Source: Flavobacteriales bacterium
GTDB taxonomy: Bacteria > Bacteroidota > Bacteroidia > Flavobacteriales_D > SKUL01
NCBI GenBank assembly: GCA_007129985.1
Contig: SKUL01000192.1
Location: forward strand, 1 to 33,577
Length of the DNA: 33,577 nt
Reading direction: 5' to 3'
Each line of letters starts with the position of its first letter. The first letter of the stretch is position 1. The position numbers and the translations under genes were made by a program. The notes below the pieces were generated by a model, which did not search any database, was not told the origin of the DNA, and worked only from the letters and a program-made list of their open reading frames with translations. Below are positions 1-7,876 of this stretch, one piece after another.

Positions 1-330
1 AATGAAGTGTACCGTATTGGAGGCTTACAATCTATAAGGGGGTTTGACGAGGAATCCATTTTCGCTTCGGCATACAGCATTTTTACACTTGAATACAGGT
101 TTCTGCTTGAGAAAAACTCTAACCTGTTTGCGTTCTTTGACGGAGCGTGGTATGAAACCGATACTCGCAACGAGTACGTGCGCGATACACCGTATGGGTT
201 TGGTGCAGGCATTAGCTTCGAAACCGGAGCAGGTATATTCTCGTTAACCTATGCGCTGGGTAGCCAGTTCGGAAACCCGATACAACTTCGCGGTGGTAAA
301 ATACACTTTGGATTCGTGAACTTCTTCTAA
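1..330 (+). CDS. Omp85-superfamily outer-membrane barrel protein (C-terminal fragment)
   Basis: This is the 3' end of a gene that begins before the window; the frame is open from base 1 and ends in TAA at 330. The roughly 109 visible residues alternate as in amphipathic beta strands and end in phenylalanine, as outer-membrane barrel proteins do. Near the start is IRGF, matching the conserved (V/I)RGF motif of the Omp85 L6 loop that folds into the barrel lumen. That motif plus strands such as FTLEYRFLL and FAFFDGAWY make an Omp85 member (BamA, TamA or a two-partner transporter) the best call. The POTRA domains that would tell these apart are outside the window. An L,D-transpeptidase gene follows 16 bases later on the same strand, which suits a cell-envelope context. 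Confidence 0.7.
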   Translation, partial: NEVYRIGGLQSIRGFDEESIFASAYSIFTLEYRFLLEKNSNLFAFFDGAWYETDTRNEYVRDTPYGFGAGISFETGAGIFSLTYALGSQFGNPIQLRGGKIHFGFVNFF

Positions 331-346
331 TGCCTAAATTTGCTGC

Positions 347-973
347 ATGAAATGGCTCACCACCATAGCTTTGTTTATCTGTGGGTTGCTGCTCACTTCC
401 TCTAATCCGGCTGCGGAAAGAAGGAAAGAATCGGCCATGGTTTCATTCCTAAGTGAATATCTGGATATCAAATACAAAGAACACCGCTTTGAAACGTTCA
501 TGTACGTTGCTGCCAAAAAGCAGCGACTCTATCTGATCAGCGGGAACGAGGTTGTGCGGAGTTATCCAATATCCACTGCTCAAAAAGGAATTGGTCAAAA
601 ATCAGGGAGTTTTCAAACACCAGTAGGCCTGCACAAGGTGCGCGAAAAAGTGGGAGACACAGTGCCTCATTCGGGCATCATCCGCGAAAAGGTATTCACC
701 GGAAACATTGCGGAAATCAACAACAAGCCTCAGGCCGGCTCCGGTGACGTGATTACCACAAGGGTGATGCACCTGGACGGCCTTGAACCCGGAGTAAACA
801 AAGGTGATGGTTGTGACTCCTACCAGCGGGGAATTATGATTCACGGCACACCCGACGAAGGTCTGATTGGTCAACCGGCATCACATGGGTGTGTGCGAAT
901 GAAAAACGAAGACATTATCGAACTGTTCAATCTGGTTACTGTGAACACCTATGTTGTCATCCTTAACAACTAG
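347..973 (+). CDS. L,D-transpeptidase (YkuD family), exported
   Basis: The 208-residue protein starts at an ATG with a signal-peptide-like N terminus: Lys at position 3, a hydrophobic stretch LFICGLLLTSS, then small residues. The C-terminal half is a YkuD domain. The active-site signature is clear: HGTPDE at about 166-171, then SHGCVRM with nucleophilic Cys near 182 and the conserved Arg two residues on. The family forms 3-3 cross-links in peptidoglycan or attaches proteins to it, using an acyl-enzyme on that cysteine. It acts in the periplasm. The upstream gene encodes an outer-membrane barrel and the downstream one a lipoprotein, so all three are envelope genes. The substrate (cross-linking or protein anchoring) cannot be told from the sequence. 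Confidence 0.88.
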   Translation: MKWLTTIALFICGLLLTSSNPAAERRKESAMVSFLSEYLDIKYKEHRFETFMYVAAKKQRLYLISGNEVVRSYPISTAQKGIGQKSGSFQTPVGLHKVREKVGDTVPHSGIIREKVFTGNIAEINNKPQAGSGDVITTRVMHLDGLEPGVNKGDGCDSYQRGIMIHGTPDEGLIGQPASHGCVRMKNEDIIELFNLVTVNTYVVILNN

Positions 974-1070
974 AAAGGACCAGACCACCACGAATGCATT
1001 ACTTACGACCATCCGAAAGCGCACCCTGTCTTGTCGCGGAAAGAATAAATCCGCCGAATAATATGTAAAC

Positions 1071-1088
1071 TTGCACGATTGTTGCACG
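1071..1088. repeat. TTGCACG direct repeat upstream of the GWxTD gene
   Basis: The heptamer TTGCACG occurs at 1071-1077 and again at 1082-1088, an 11-base period, which is about one helical turn. It lies 30-48 bases before the preferred ATG at 1119. A promoter-like TAAACTTG (one mismatch to TAnnTTTG) overlaps the first copy. It may be a regulator site, but two short copies can arise by chance. Confidence 0.25.
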
Positions 1089-1118
1089 TTGTATAGCAAA
1101 GAACCTTTGAAACGATTC

Positions 1119-2396
1119 ATGCGCAAAAAACTCATCATTTTCGGGTCATTTACTGTGTTGTTGGCATTAGTGCTGATGCATGGCTGCGCTCCTCAGCGGA
1201 GCATTTCTTCCGAAAATCTTGCGCACATCTACAACTCTGAGCGCACCCCAATTCGAGCAGATTACCGCGTATTTCATCCTGAAGAAAATCTCACCACTGT
1301 GTTTCTGAGGGTCGCTGCATCCGACCTTACCCCCGGCCAAAATCTGGAGACCTTTCGCATGGAATCGGATGCCGTGGTTGACCTGAAAGTTTACCCACCA
1401 CAAGGCCTTATGGTGCGGGCTGTTGACAGTGTATTGGTTAGAATCAACGATGCCGCCCCGGGTAAGGATGACAACTATTTGCACACCGCAATTAACCTCT
1501 CGATAAGAAGCGGATATACTTACAGAGCGGTGATGAAAATTACCGACATCAATAAAAATGAAACGCAGGAAATGCGGTTTGAAATTGATAAGCTAAACCC
1601 CAACCATCGGCACAATTTTCTGGTCTTTGAAACGGCTCAACGTATTCCTCTTTACACCGACTACGTTACAACCCCCACGCGTTTGCGCATCAAGAACAAC
1701 GAAAGCAAAGACATGACTGTGCGGTATTACAACCGGAACTTTCCACTACCGCCACCGCCGTTTTCGTCATACAGCCCACCGCCCTTCCGATACGAGGCAG
1801 ACAGCGTTTTTTCGATGAGAGCAACCAGCGATTTTTCCATTTTGGATATCAACCGCCCCGGCTTTTTTCATGTGCTGAAAGATGGAAATCAGAAATCAGG
1901 TCTCAGTATTTTCACGTTTCCCGACCCATTTCCCATGGTAACCAGCACTGAGCAAATGTTCGAATCTCTGCGCTATGTAACTACAGAATGGGAGTTCAGA
2001 GAAATGCGCCAGCGAAGCAACTTGCGCCTTGCCGTAGAAAAATTCTGGATGGACTGCGCGGGTTCCAAGGAACGTGCGCGCGAAATGATACAGGTGTATT
2101 ATGGCAGAGTAGAAGAAGCCAATCGTTTTTTTACCTCTTACGTAGAAGGCTGGAAAACGGACCGGGGCTTAATCCACATCGTATATGGACGCCCGAACAT
2201 CATCTACAAAACAGACCGGGGTGAAACATGGATATACGGAGAAGACCGCAATACTATGTCGCTTTCATTTACATTCGTGAAAGTAATCAATCCATTTACT
2301 GACAACGACTACAGACTGAGCCGCGACGAAAGTTACAAAGCATCGTGGTACCGGGCTATCGAAAGCTGGCGCAACGGACGAATTCATGCAAACTAA
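1119..2396 (+). CDS. GWxTD domain-containing lipoprotein
   Basis: The protein has 425 residues from the ATG at 1119. The frame is open from a TTG at 1071, but the ATG gives a clean lipoprotein signal: MRKK, a hydrophobic core, then LMHGC with the lipidated Cys at 23. The C-terminal domain carries the family signature GWKTD at about 344-348, followed by GLIHIVYGRP and GETWIYG, typical of GWxTD proteins of Bacteroidota and relatives. A proline-rich stretch (LPPPPF and SPPPF) lies near the middle. The biochemical role of the family is not established; it is an envelope protein, probably held in a membrane by its lipid. The end overlaps rlmB by 11 bases, so the two are probably co-transcribed and translationally coupled. 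Confidence 0.85.
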   Translation: MRKKLIIFGSFTVLLALVLMHGCAPQRSISSENLAHIYNSERTPIRADYRVFHPEENLTTVFLRVAASDLTPGQNLETFRMESDAVVDLKVYPPQGLMVRAVDSVLVRINDAAPGKDDNYLHTAINLSIRSGYTYRAVMKITDINKNETQEMRFEIDKLNPNHRHNFLVFETAQRIPLYTDYVTTPTRLRIKNNESKDMTVRYYNRNFPLPPPPFSSYSPPPFRYEADSVFSMRATSDFSILDINRPGFFHVLKDGNQKSGLSIFTFPDPFPMVTSTEQMFESLRYVTTEWEFREMRQRSNLRLAVEKFWMDCAGSKERAREMIQVYYGRVEEANRFFTSYVEGWKTDRGLIHIVYGRPNIIYKTDRGETWIYGEDRNTMSLSFTFVKVINPFTDNDYRLSRDESYKASWYRAIESWRNGRIHAN

Positions 2397-3153
2397 CACT
2401 CCCTTTAAAGACCTGATTTTCGGCAACCACCCTGTGCTGGAAGCACTGGAAAGCGGCAAGGAAATCAACAAAATTCTGGTGCTGCGAGGAGCGGTATCCG
2501 AACACACAAAGCACATCCTTCAACTTGCTTCACAACGCAGGATACCAGTGCAAAAGGTTCCGGTAGAAAAGCTCAACCGCGTAACTCGCAAAAACCATCA
2601 GGGTGTTATTGCCTTCCTTTCACCGGTGAGCTATCACCGCATTGAAGATGTAATACCCAATCTTTACGAGGAGGGTAAAACTCCTTTGGTTGTGGTGTTG
2701 GATCACATCACCGACGTGCGGAACGTAGGAGCGATTTGCCGGTCGGCGGAGTGCATGGGAGCTCAGGCTATTTTACTCCCCACCAAGGGAGCCGGTGCTC
2801 TAAACGCCGATGCCGCAAAGGCCTCGGCCGGAGCTATTTTCAACCTGCATATTTGCCGAACTGACCACCTTGAGGGAGCCATCCGTTACCTCAAAGATAG
2901 CGGGTTGAGCGTGGTATCCTGCACTGAAAAAGGCTCCGAAACGTTGTATAAAGGAGAACTATCAGGGCCCACCTGCATCATTTTAGGTGCAGAAGACACC
3001 GGCATTCAACCTGCACTGCTTGCACTGTCTGACCAACACCTGCGCATTCCGATGGCGGGCCAAACAGGCTCACTCAATGTTTCAGTGTCGGCAGGTATCA
3101 TTCTGGCAGAATGCCTGAAACAGAGAAGCGACGTTGAAAACACCTTGGCTTAA
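2386..3153 (+). CDS. rlmB: 23S rRNA (guanosine-2'-O-)-methyltransferase RlmB (TrmH/SpoU family)
   Basis: The 255-residue protein has the N-terminal substrate-binding domain (FGNHPVLEAL at the start) and a C-terminal SPOUT methyltransferase domain with a trefoil knot. The three SpoU motifs are present: DVRNVGAICRSAE (the N-R pair of motif 1), IILGAEDTGI (motif 2) and IPMAGQTGSLNVSVSAGI (motif 3). Known members methylate the 2'-hydroxyl of G2251 in 23S rRNA with S-adenosylmethionine. The ATG lies inside the end of the GWxTD gene, and its own end overlaps the next gene by 20 bases. A related TrmH-family tRNA methyltransferase is possible, but the N-terminal domain and length favour RlmB. Confidence 0.88.
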   Translation: MQTNTPFKDLIFGNHPVLEALESGKEINKILVLRGAVSEHTKHILQLASQRRIPVQKVPVEKLNRVTRKNHQGVIAFLSPVSYHRIEDVIPNLYEEGKTPLVVVLDHITDVRNVGAICRSAECMGAQAILLPTKGAGALNADAAKASAGAIFNLHICRTDHLEGAIRYLKDSGLSVVSCTEKGSETLYKGELSGPTCIILGAEDTGIQPALLALSDQHLRIPMAGQTGSLNVSVSAGIILAECLKQRSDVENTLA

Positions 3154-5020
3154 TCACCGGCATGCGCTGGGGATTATCCTGGTAACAGCGGCACTTCTCA
3201 GGCTGTACCATCTTAGTTTTTCGTTCTCCAATGATGAATTGAGCGCGCTATCGAGGCTGGAATTCGACAACCTCGGCGAACTTTTTTGTGAAGGCATACG
3301 GGTAGATGGCCACCCCGCCTTTACACAGGTGCTGTTGTGGTTTTGGACAGCTTTAACCGGAATCAACTACGAGTGGTTGGTTCGTTTGCCTTTTGCATTG
3401 ATGGGTGCGGTAGCTGTGTATTTCACCTACCTCACCGGGCGTGAATGGTTTGGTAAAAATGCCGGACTGGCAGCAGCTGCGGCAATCACAGGTCTTCAGT
3501 TCTTCATCCTCTACAGCCAGATTGCAAGGCCCTACAGTCCGGGACTGTTTTTTACCATGGGTACAGCGTTTTTCTGGTCGCGATTGATTTTAGGAAGTCG
3601 CCGTTACAGCGAAGTATGGATGGGTGCTGTTTTCGCTGCCCTCGCCATGTACACGCATTACTTCAGCTTTCTGCAAGTGGTTGTGATGGCGTTTTTGGGA
3701 TTGTTCATGCTCCAAAAGAAAAGTTTACCGCGGTACTTGCTGGCTTTGGTCATTGCCCTTGCTCTTTGGCTTCCTCACGCACCCATAACACTGTATCAAC
3801 TGTCGCTGGATGGAGTGGGAAGCTGGCTTTCGGCACCAGATCCGGGATTTGCCCGCGGATTGCTGGCGCGGATTGTCAATGAATCGTGGTGGCTGCTGAT
3901 TGTGCTGATTGCTGTAGCTACAACCGGTTGGGCCATTTACAACCGGAGTATTGCTCCATCGCGCTGGCAGTTGGTTGCATTGCTTTTAATCATTATTCCC
4001 TTTCTGGTGGGCTACTTCTATTCTGTATTGAAGTTCCCTGTACTGCAATACTCTGTGATGCTGTTTGCTGCACCTTTTCTGATTTTGCTGATTTTCTCCC
4101 CTTTAGCCGGGGCGCAAAATGCATCCTCAGGACCATGGATTTCTTTATTGGTTCTGGTAATTACAGCAAGTCACACCATTTTTGTTCACGAGCATTATAA
4201 GCGCAACCACTTTGGTGTTTTCAGGGAGCTGGTTAACCACGCAAATCGATGGCAAGCTGAGTATGGTGGTGAAAACATCCTCACACTTGCCAATGTGGTT
4301 TCGCCGTGGTATATCCGACACTACGCGCAACAATTTGAACCACCAACTCATTTCGACTTGTACAACCTTGCAACAGACACTTCCATGCACAAAGTTTGGA
4401 CGCATGTTGTTGATGCCGATACCCATGACTTTGTCGCGCTTTTCTGGAGCAATCACAGCATGAGTGAGGATGTGATAGAGATGATTCGCATCAATTACCC
4501 GGTATTAATTGAACGCCACGACTACTTCAACTCCGGAGGCTATCTGTTCGGCAAGCAAGAGGAAGCAGTGAGTCGTTCGCCCATGCTAGATACAATTTCG
4601 GTTTCAACTATTTTGGAAATGCCGGATACGCTGCCTGACTTTGTGCCGAATTTGGGTACTGTACTTTCGGAAAACGAACACTTTTCAAAGCCCATTGAAC
4701 TTGACCTGAGTCACTTTCAGCACACACCACCAGGCCTGGCTGTTCTTAACGCATCCTTTTACACTACGGATACTTCGAGGGTAAGTCTGGTTCTTGAATA
4801 TGAAGACGGAACACCCAACAACTTCTGGTACGGCCGGGATCTTGACCCTGTTTACCGCACACCGGGAGCCCTGCAGAGGGTGGTTATTGCACGTCGCCTG
4901 CCCGACTCTCCCGGGGAAAAACCGACGCTCAAGGCTTATCTCTGGAAACAATCACCGGATTCACTCGAGATCATCTGGATGCAACTCCAGCTTCACGAAG
5001 AAGCCATTCTACCCTATTAG
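3134..5020 (+). CDS. ArnT/PMT-like (GT39) membrane glycosyltransferase
   Basis: This 628-residue polytopic protein has about ten hydrophobic segments in its first 370 residues, then a soluble region of about 250 residues. The first transmembrane helix is followed by SNDELSAL; the Asp-Glu pair at 34-35 matches the catalytic acidic motif in the first extracytoplasmic loop of GT39/ArnT-type enzymes, which move a sugar from a polyprenyl-phosphate donor. RPYSPG in a later loop is also typical. The frame opens only at 3119 and has no in-frame ATG for about 90 residues, so the start is probably TTG at 3134, overlapping rlmB by 20 bases. Donor and acceptor are unknown. It converges on the MazG-like gene with a 9-base gap and no visible terminator. 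Confidence 0.8.
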   Translation: MKTPWLNHRHALGIILVTAALLRLYHLSFSFSNDELSALSRLEFDNLGELFCEGIRVDGHPAFTQVLLWFWTALTGINYEWLVRLPFALMGAVAVYFTYLTGREWFGKNAGLAAAAAITGLQFFILYSQIARPYSPGLFFTMGTAFFWSRLILGSRRYSEVWMGAVFAALAMYTHYFSFLQVVVMAFLGLFMLQKKSLPRYLLALVIALALWLPHAPITLYQLSLDGVGSWLSAPDPGFARGLLARIVNESWWLLIVLIAVATTGWAIYNRSIAPSRWQLVALLLIIIPFLVGYFYSVLKFPVLQYSVMLFAAPFLILLIFSPLAGAQNASSGPWISLLVLVITASHTIFVHEHYKRNHFGVFRELVNHANRWQAEYGGENILTLANVVSPWYIRHYAQQFEPPTHFDLYNLATDTSMHKVWTHVVDADTHDFVALFWSNHSMSEDVIEMIRINYPVLIERHDYFNSGGYLFGKQEEAVSRSPMLDTISVSTILEMPDTLPDFVPNLGTVLSENEHFSKPIELDLSHFQHTPPGLAVLNASFYTTDTSRVSLVLEYEDGTPNNFWYGRDLDPVYRTPGALQRVVIARRLPDSPGEKPTLKAYLWKQSPDSLEIIWMQLQLHEEAILPY

Positions 5021-5029
5021 GGGCATGTA

Positions 5030-5362
5030 CTACTGTGGGCGCAGCTTGGGGTTGTTCTTGTGCCGGTTGATATCGCGCTGTGTTTTTTTCTCGTAGTTGG
5101 CCAGAAATGCTTCTGATAGATTGACGTTGCATTGATTGGCTAGACAAAGTAAGACCCATAGGATATCTGCCATTTCATCAGCAATGTCCAGACCCTTGTC
5201 GCTTTCTTTTTCCGACTGATCACCGTATCGCCGCGCCATAATTCGGGCCAGTTCTCCTACCTCCTCAGTGAGAATAGTCATGTTGGTGAGTTCGCTAAAG
5301 TATCTCACTCCATGGGTTTTAATCCACTCATCTACCATTTCTTGGCTTTCTCTGATTGTCAT
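5030..5362 (-). CDS. MazG-like nucleotide pyrophosphohydrolase
   Basis: This 110-residue all-helical protein has the MazG metal-binding pattern: EEVGE in the first helix pair and DEMAD about 25 residues on (EExxE ... ExxD), which binds Mg2+ and the triphosphate. Family members hydrolyse (d)NTPs to monophosphate and pyrophosphate and act as house-cleaning enzymes. The size fits a single-domain MazG-like enzyme rather than the two-domain E. coli MazG. It is the last gene of an apparent rsgA-dtd operon, 15 bases after dtd. The C terminus is basic and polar (RDINRHKNNPKLRP). The preferred nucleotide cannot be read from sequence. Confidence 0.85.
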   Translation of the reverse strand: MTIRESQEMVDEWIKTHGVRYFSELTNMTILTEEVGELARIMARRYGDQSEKESDKGLDIADEMADILWVLLCLANQCNVNLSEAFLANYEKKTQRDINRHKNNPKLRPQ

Positions 5363-5377
5363 GCTCTTGCTTTTTGT

Positions 5378-5830
5378 CTATTCCTTGTTTTTTGTGTCAA
5401 TCCAAATGGTTACCGGGCCATCGTTTACCAAAGACACCTGCATCATGGCTCCGAATGAACCGGTTTGCACGGGCTTTCCGAGCGTTTTTTCTAAAAAGGT
5501 CACGAACTTATCGTACATGGGTACAGCGTGTTCCGGCCTGGCCGCACGTATGAACGACGGACGGTTTCCCTTTTTGGTTTTGGCGTGAAGTGTAAACTGG
5601 CTGATGACCAAAGCCGCTCCTTTAGCATCTGCTATGGAGGCGTTCATTTTTCCTTCGGCGTCAGAGAAAATGCGAAGTGCTGCGATTTTTTCTGCAAGCC
5701 AGAGTGCATCCTGTTCGTCATCATCATGCTCAATACCCAACAGAATGAGCAGCCCGTTACCTATGGCGCCCACTACTTTGCCCTCAACCTTTACCGAAGC
5801 CTCTGTAACCCGCTGAATCACTGCTCGCAT
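5378..5830 (-). CDS. dtd: D-aminoacyl-tRNA deacylase
   Basis: The 150-residue length is that expected for bacterial Dtd. The start MRAVIQRVTEASV is characteristic, and both active-site motifs are present: SQFTL in the middle and GPVT near the C terminus (the family Gly-cisPro motif region). The enzyme frees D-amino acids, and glycine from mischarged tRNA-Ala, by cutting the ester link to tRNA, so it acts in translation proofreading in the cytoplasm. It begins 3 bases after the rsgA stop and is followed by the MazG-like gene, so all three probably share one transcript. No odd features are seen. Confidence 0.95.
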   Translation of the reverse strand: MRAVIQRVTEASVKVEGKVVGAIGNGLLILLGIEHDDDEQDALWLAEKIAALRIFSDAEGKMNASIADAKGAALVISQFTLHAKTKKGNRPSFIRAARPEHAVPMYDKFVTFLEKTLGKPVQTGSFGAMMQVSLVNDGPVTIWIDTKNKE

Positions 5831-5833
5831 AGC

Positions 5834-6778
5834 CTAGCTGTATGGATTTTGCCGATAGGTGTCCTCGGCTTCGTTGTTAAAGTAAAGTTTCAGATAGCTG
5901 TCGTAACGGGTCCAGGCAATGCGCCCATCCTCAACCGCTTCTTTTACCGCACACTGAGGCTCATCCACATGCACACAGTTGTGGAATTTACACCCAGACA
6001 TCAGGGCACGCATCTCCGGAAAACGTTCGGCAATCTCGGTCTTTTCGAAATCCACCAGACCAAAACCCTTGATGCCCGGCGTATCAATCACGTAGCCCCC
6101 AAAAGAAAGTGGGTGCATTTCCGCGAAAGTCGTGGTGTGCTGGCCCATGCGAAAAGATTCCGACAATGCAGCCGTGCGAAGTTTGAGTCCGGAATCTACC
6201 GCATTGGCCAAGGTGCTCTTCCCTACTCCACTATGACCCGAGAGCAAGCTCACCTTGTTGGCGAGCAGTTTTCGCACTGTCTCCAAACCCTCGCCCGTTT
6301 CGGCCGATACTTCCAGACAGCGATAACCCACATCCCAATACACTGAGGCAAATCCCCGTAGGGTATCGAGTTCGGCCTCACTGTAAATGTCAATCTTGTT
6401 GAAAATGAGAACTGCCGGAATGTGATAAGCCTCGGCTGTAACCAGAAAGCGATCAACAAAAGCAGGCAGGGTAAGCGGTTCTTTCAAGGTTACAAGCAGC
6501 AAAGCCTGGTCAATATTGGCCGCGAGTATATGAGCTGCGCGCGAAAGATTTACCGAGCGGCGAACAATGTAGTTCATGCGGGGCTCAATTCCGGTTATGA
6601 CTCCGGTTTCTTCATCCTGCATTTCAAAACGCACTTTGTCGCCCACTGCCACGGGATTGGTGGTGCGCAAGCCTTTCAAACGGATTTTGCCGCGAATCTT
6701 GCATTTCACGGTTTTGCCGTCCTGGCTACGCACGTCGTACCAGCTTCCGGTTGACTTCATGACCACTCCCATCTCCAT
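5834..6778 (-). CDS. rsgA: Small-subunit ribosome biogenesis GTPase RsgA
   Basis: The 314-residue protein has the circularly permuted GTPase order of RsgA/YjeQ. An N-terminal OB-fold (KSTGSWYDV, AVGDKV) is followed by G4 NKID, then G1 GHSGVGKST, then G3 DTPG. The C-terminal zinc knuckle is visible as CKFHNCVHVDEPQC. RsgA checks the decoding centre of the maturing 30S subunit and releases assembly factors on GTP hydrolysis. Three ATGs lie within the first seven codons (6778, 6772, 6760). A TACTTTTG box at 6783-6790 (minus) would place transcription start almost on the first ATG, so one of the inner starts could be used. It heads the rsgA-dtd-MazG-like group and is divergent from gldA. Confidence 0.95.
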   Translation of the reverse strand: MEMGVVMKSTGSWYDVRSQDGKTVKCKIRGKIRLKGLRTTNPVAVGDKVRFEMQDEETGVITGIEPRMNYIVRRSVNLSRAAHILAANIDQALLLVTLKEPLTLPAFVDRFLVTAEAYHIPAVLIFNKIDIYSEAELDTLRGFASVYWDVGYRCLEVSAETGEGLETVRKLLANKVSLLSGHSGVGKSTLANAVDSGLKLRTAALSESFRMGQHTTTFAEMHPLSFGGYVIDTPGIKGFGLVDFEKTEIAERFPEMRALMSGCKFHNCVHVDEPQCAVKEAVEDGRIAWTRYDSYLKLYFNNEAEDTYRQNPYS

Positions 6779-6887
6779 TCCTCAAAAGTACACACTGCAA
6801 TCCTATCCCTTTAACAAATCTTGCCCCATGCACCCTGAAAGAACTGAGGGTTAATCCTATCTTCGCAACGATTCTCAGTATTATCCT

Positions 6888-7808
6888 ATGTCCATAGAAG
6901 TTAAAGAAGTAAGTAAGCGATACGGCGAGCAACTCGCCTTGAACAATGTGAGCTTCAACATCGCGTCAGGCGAAGTAGTGGGTTTCCTCGGCCCGAATGG
7001 AGCAGGAAAATCTACCATGATGAAAATCATTACAGGCTACATCCCCCCCAGTGCCGGAACGGTATTGGTGTGTGGACATGATGTGATGGAAGACTCGAAG
7101 GCCGCGAGGCGAAATGTGGGATACCTGCCTGAGCACAACCCGCTTTATCTTGACATGTATGTAAAAGAGTACCTGCGTTTTGTAGCCGGAATGTACAAGG
7201 TGAAAAATGTCCGTGAGCGCGTGGATGAGATGATTGAACTGGTTGGGCTTACGCTCGAACAGAAAAAACCCATTGGCGCCCTGAGCAAAGGATACCGGCA
7301 GCGCGTTGGTTTGGCGCAGGCTATGATTCATGACCCCGAAGTGCTTATTCTTGACGAACCTACGAGCGGACTGGATCCTAACCAACTGGCCGAGGTGCGT
7401 GCCTTGATTCGCACCATTGGCGAGAAGAAAACGGTGATGCTATCTACCCACATTATGCAGGAGGTTGAGGCCATCTGTGACCGTGTAATCATCATCAACC
7501 GCGGCAATATTGTGGCCGACAGTCCGGTAAGCGTGCTGATGAGCAATGTCACACAGGTAAAGGTTCTGGTAGTTGAGTTCAATACCCTGACCTCATCCGG
7601 CGATCTCAAAAAACTAAAAGGTGTGAAGCGAGTGGAGCATGTTTCAGGCTTCCAGTACCGTATCAGCCACGCGCCGGAAATGGATTTGAGAGAAGACCTT
7701 TTTCAATTTGCCGTGCAGCATAAACTCTCCGTGTTGGGGATGCAGGCGGAGCATCAAAAGCTCGAGGATATTTTTAAGCAGCTTACGCACGCCGAGCAAA
7801 CCACCTAG
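6888..7808 (+). CDS. gldA: Gliding-motility-associated ABC transporter ATP-binding protein GldA
   Basis: The 306-residue protein is an ABC ATPase with Walker A GPNGAGKST at about 37-45, signature LSKGYRQRVGLAQ, Walker B VLILDEPTSGLDP, and the switch His in STHIMQEVE. The last 80 or so residues form the small C-terminal domain typical of GldA. In gliding Bacteroidetes GldA pairs with the membrane proteins GldF and GldG; those genes are not in this window. A TATCTTCG box (one mismatch to TAnnTTTG) at 6858-6865 could be its -7 element, without an obvious -33. The same ATPase type also drives other ABC-2 exporters, so the gliding role is inferred from family resemblance. Confidence 0.85.
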   Translation: MSIEVKEVSKRYGEQLALNNVSFNIASGEVVGFLGPNGAGKSTMMKIITGYIPPSAGTVLVCGHDVMEDSKAARRNVGYLPEHNPLYLDMYVKEYLRFVAGMYKVKNVRERVDEMIELVGLTLEQKKPIGALSKGYRQRVGLAQAMIHDPEVLILDEPTSGLDPNQLAEVRALIRTIGEKKTVMLSTHIMQEVEAICDRVIIINRGNIVADSPVSVLMSNVTQVKVLVVEFNTLTSSGDLKKLKGVKRVEHVSGFQYRISHAPEMDLREDLFQFAVQHKLSVLGMQAEHQKLEDIFKQLTHAEQTT

Positions 7809-7825
7809 GTCTGTCGGAGGTTCAC

Positions 7826-7854
7826 TTGGCCTCTATTAGTTTTTCCTATTTTAG
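7826..7854 (+). promoter_or_regulatory. Putative metK promoter
   Basis: TTG at 7826-7828 is followed after 18 bases by TATTTTAG at 7847-7854, close to the Bacteroidetes -33 and -7 elements. It lies just downstream of the gldA stop and 22 bases before the metK ATG at 7877. The same -7 word with the same spacing occurs before porP. The TTG is therefore more likely a promoter element than a start codon. Confidence 0.3.
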
Positions 7855-7876
7855 CGCACCTTTTAAAAACGCTTAC

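Noticed and set aside
5528..6346. A 272-residue open frame on the plus strand
   Set aside because: It is wholly antisense to dtd and rsgA, which have intact catalytic motifs; the translation is rich in Cys, His and Arg without any domain.
7826..7876. An N-terminal extension of MetK from a TTG at 7826
   Set aside because: The added 17 residues do not fit the family, while the ATG at 7877 gives the standard start; the TTG fits a promoter element.
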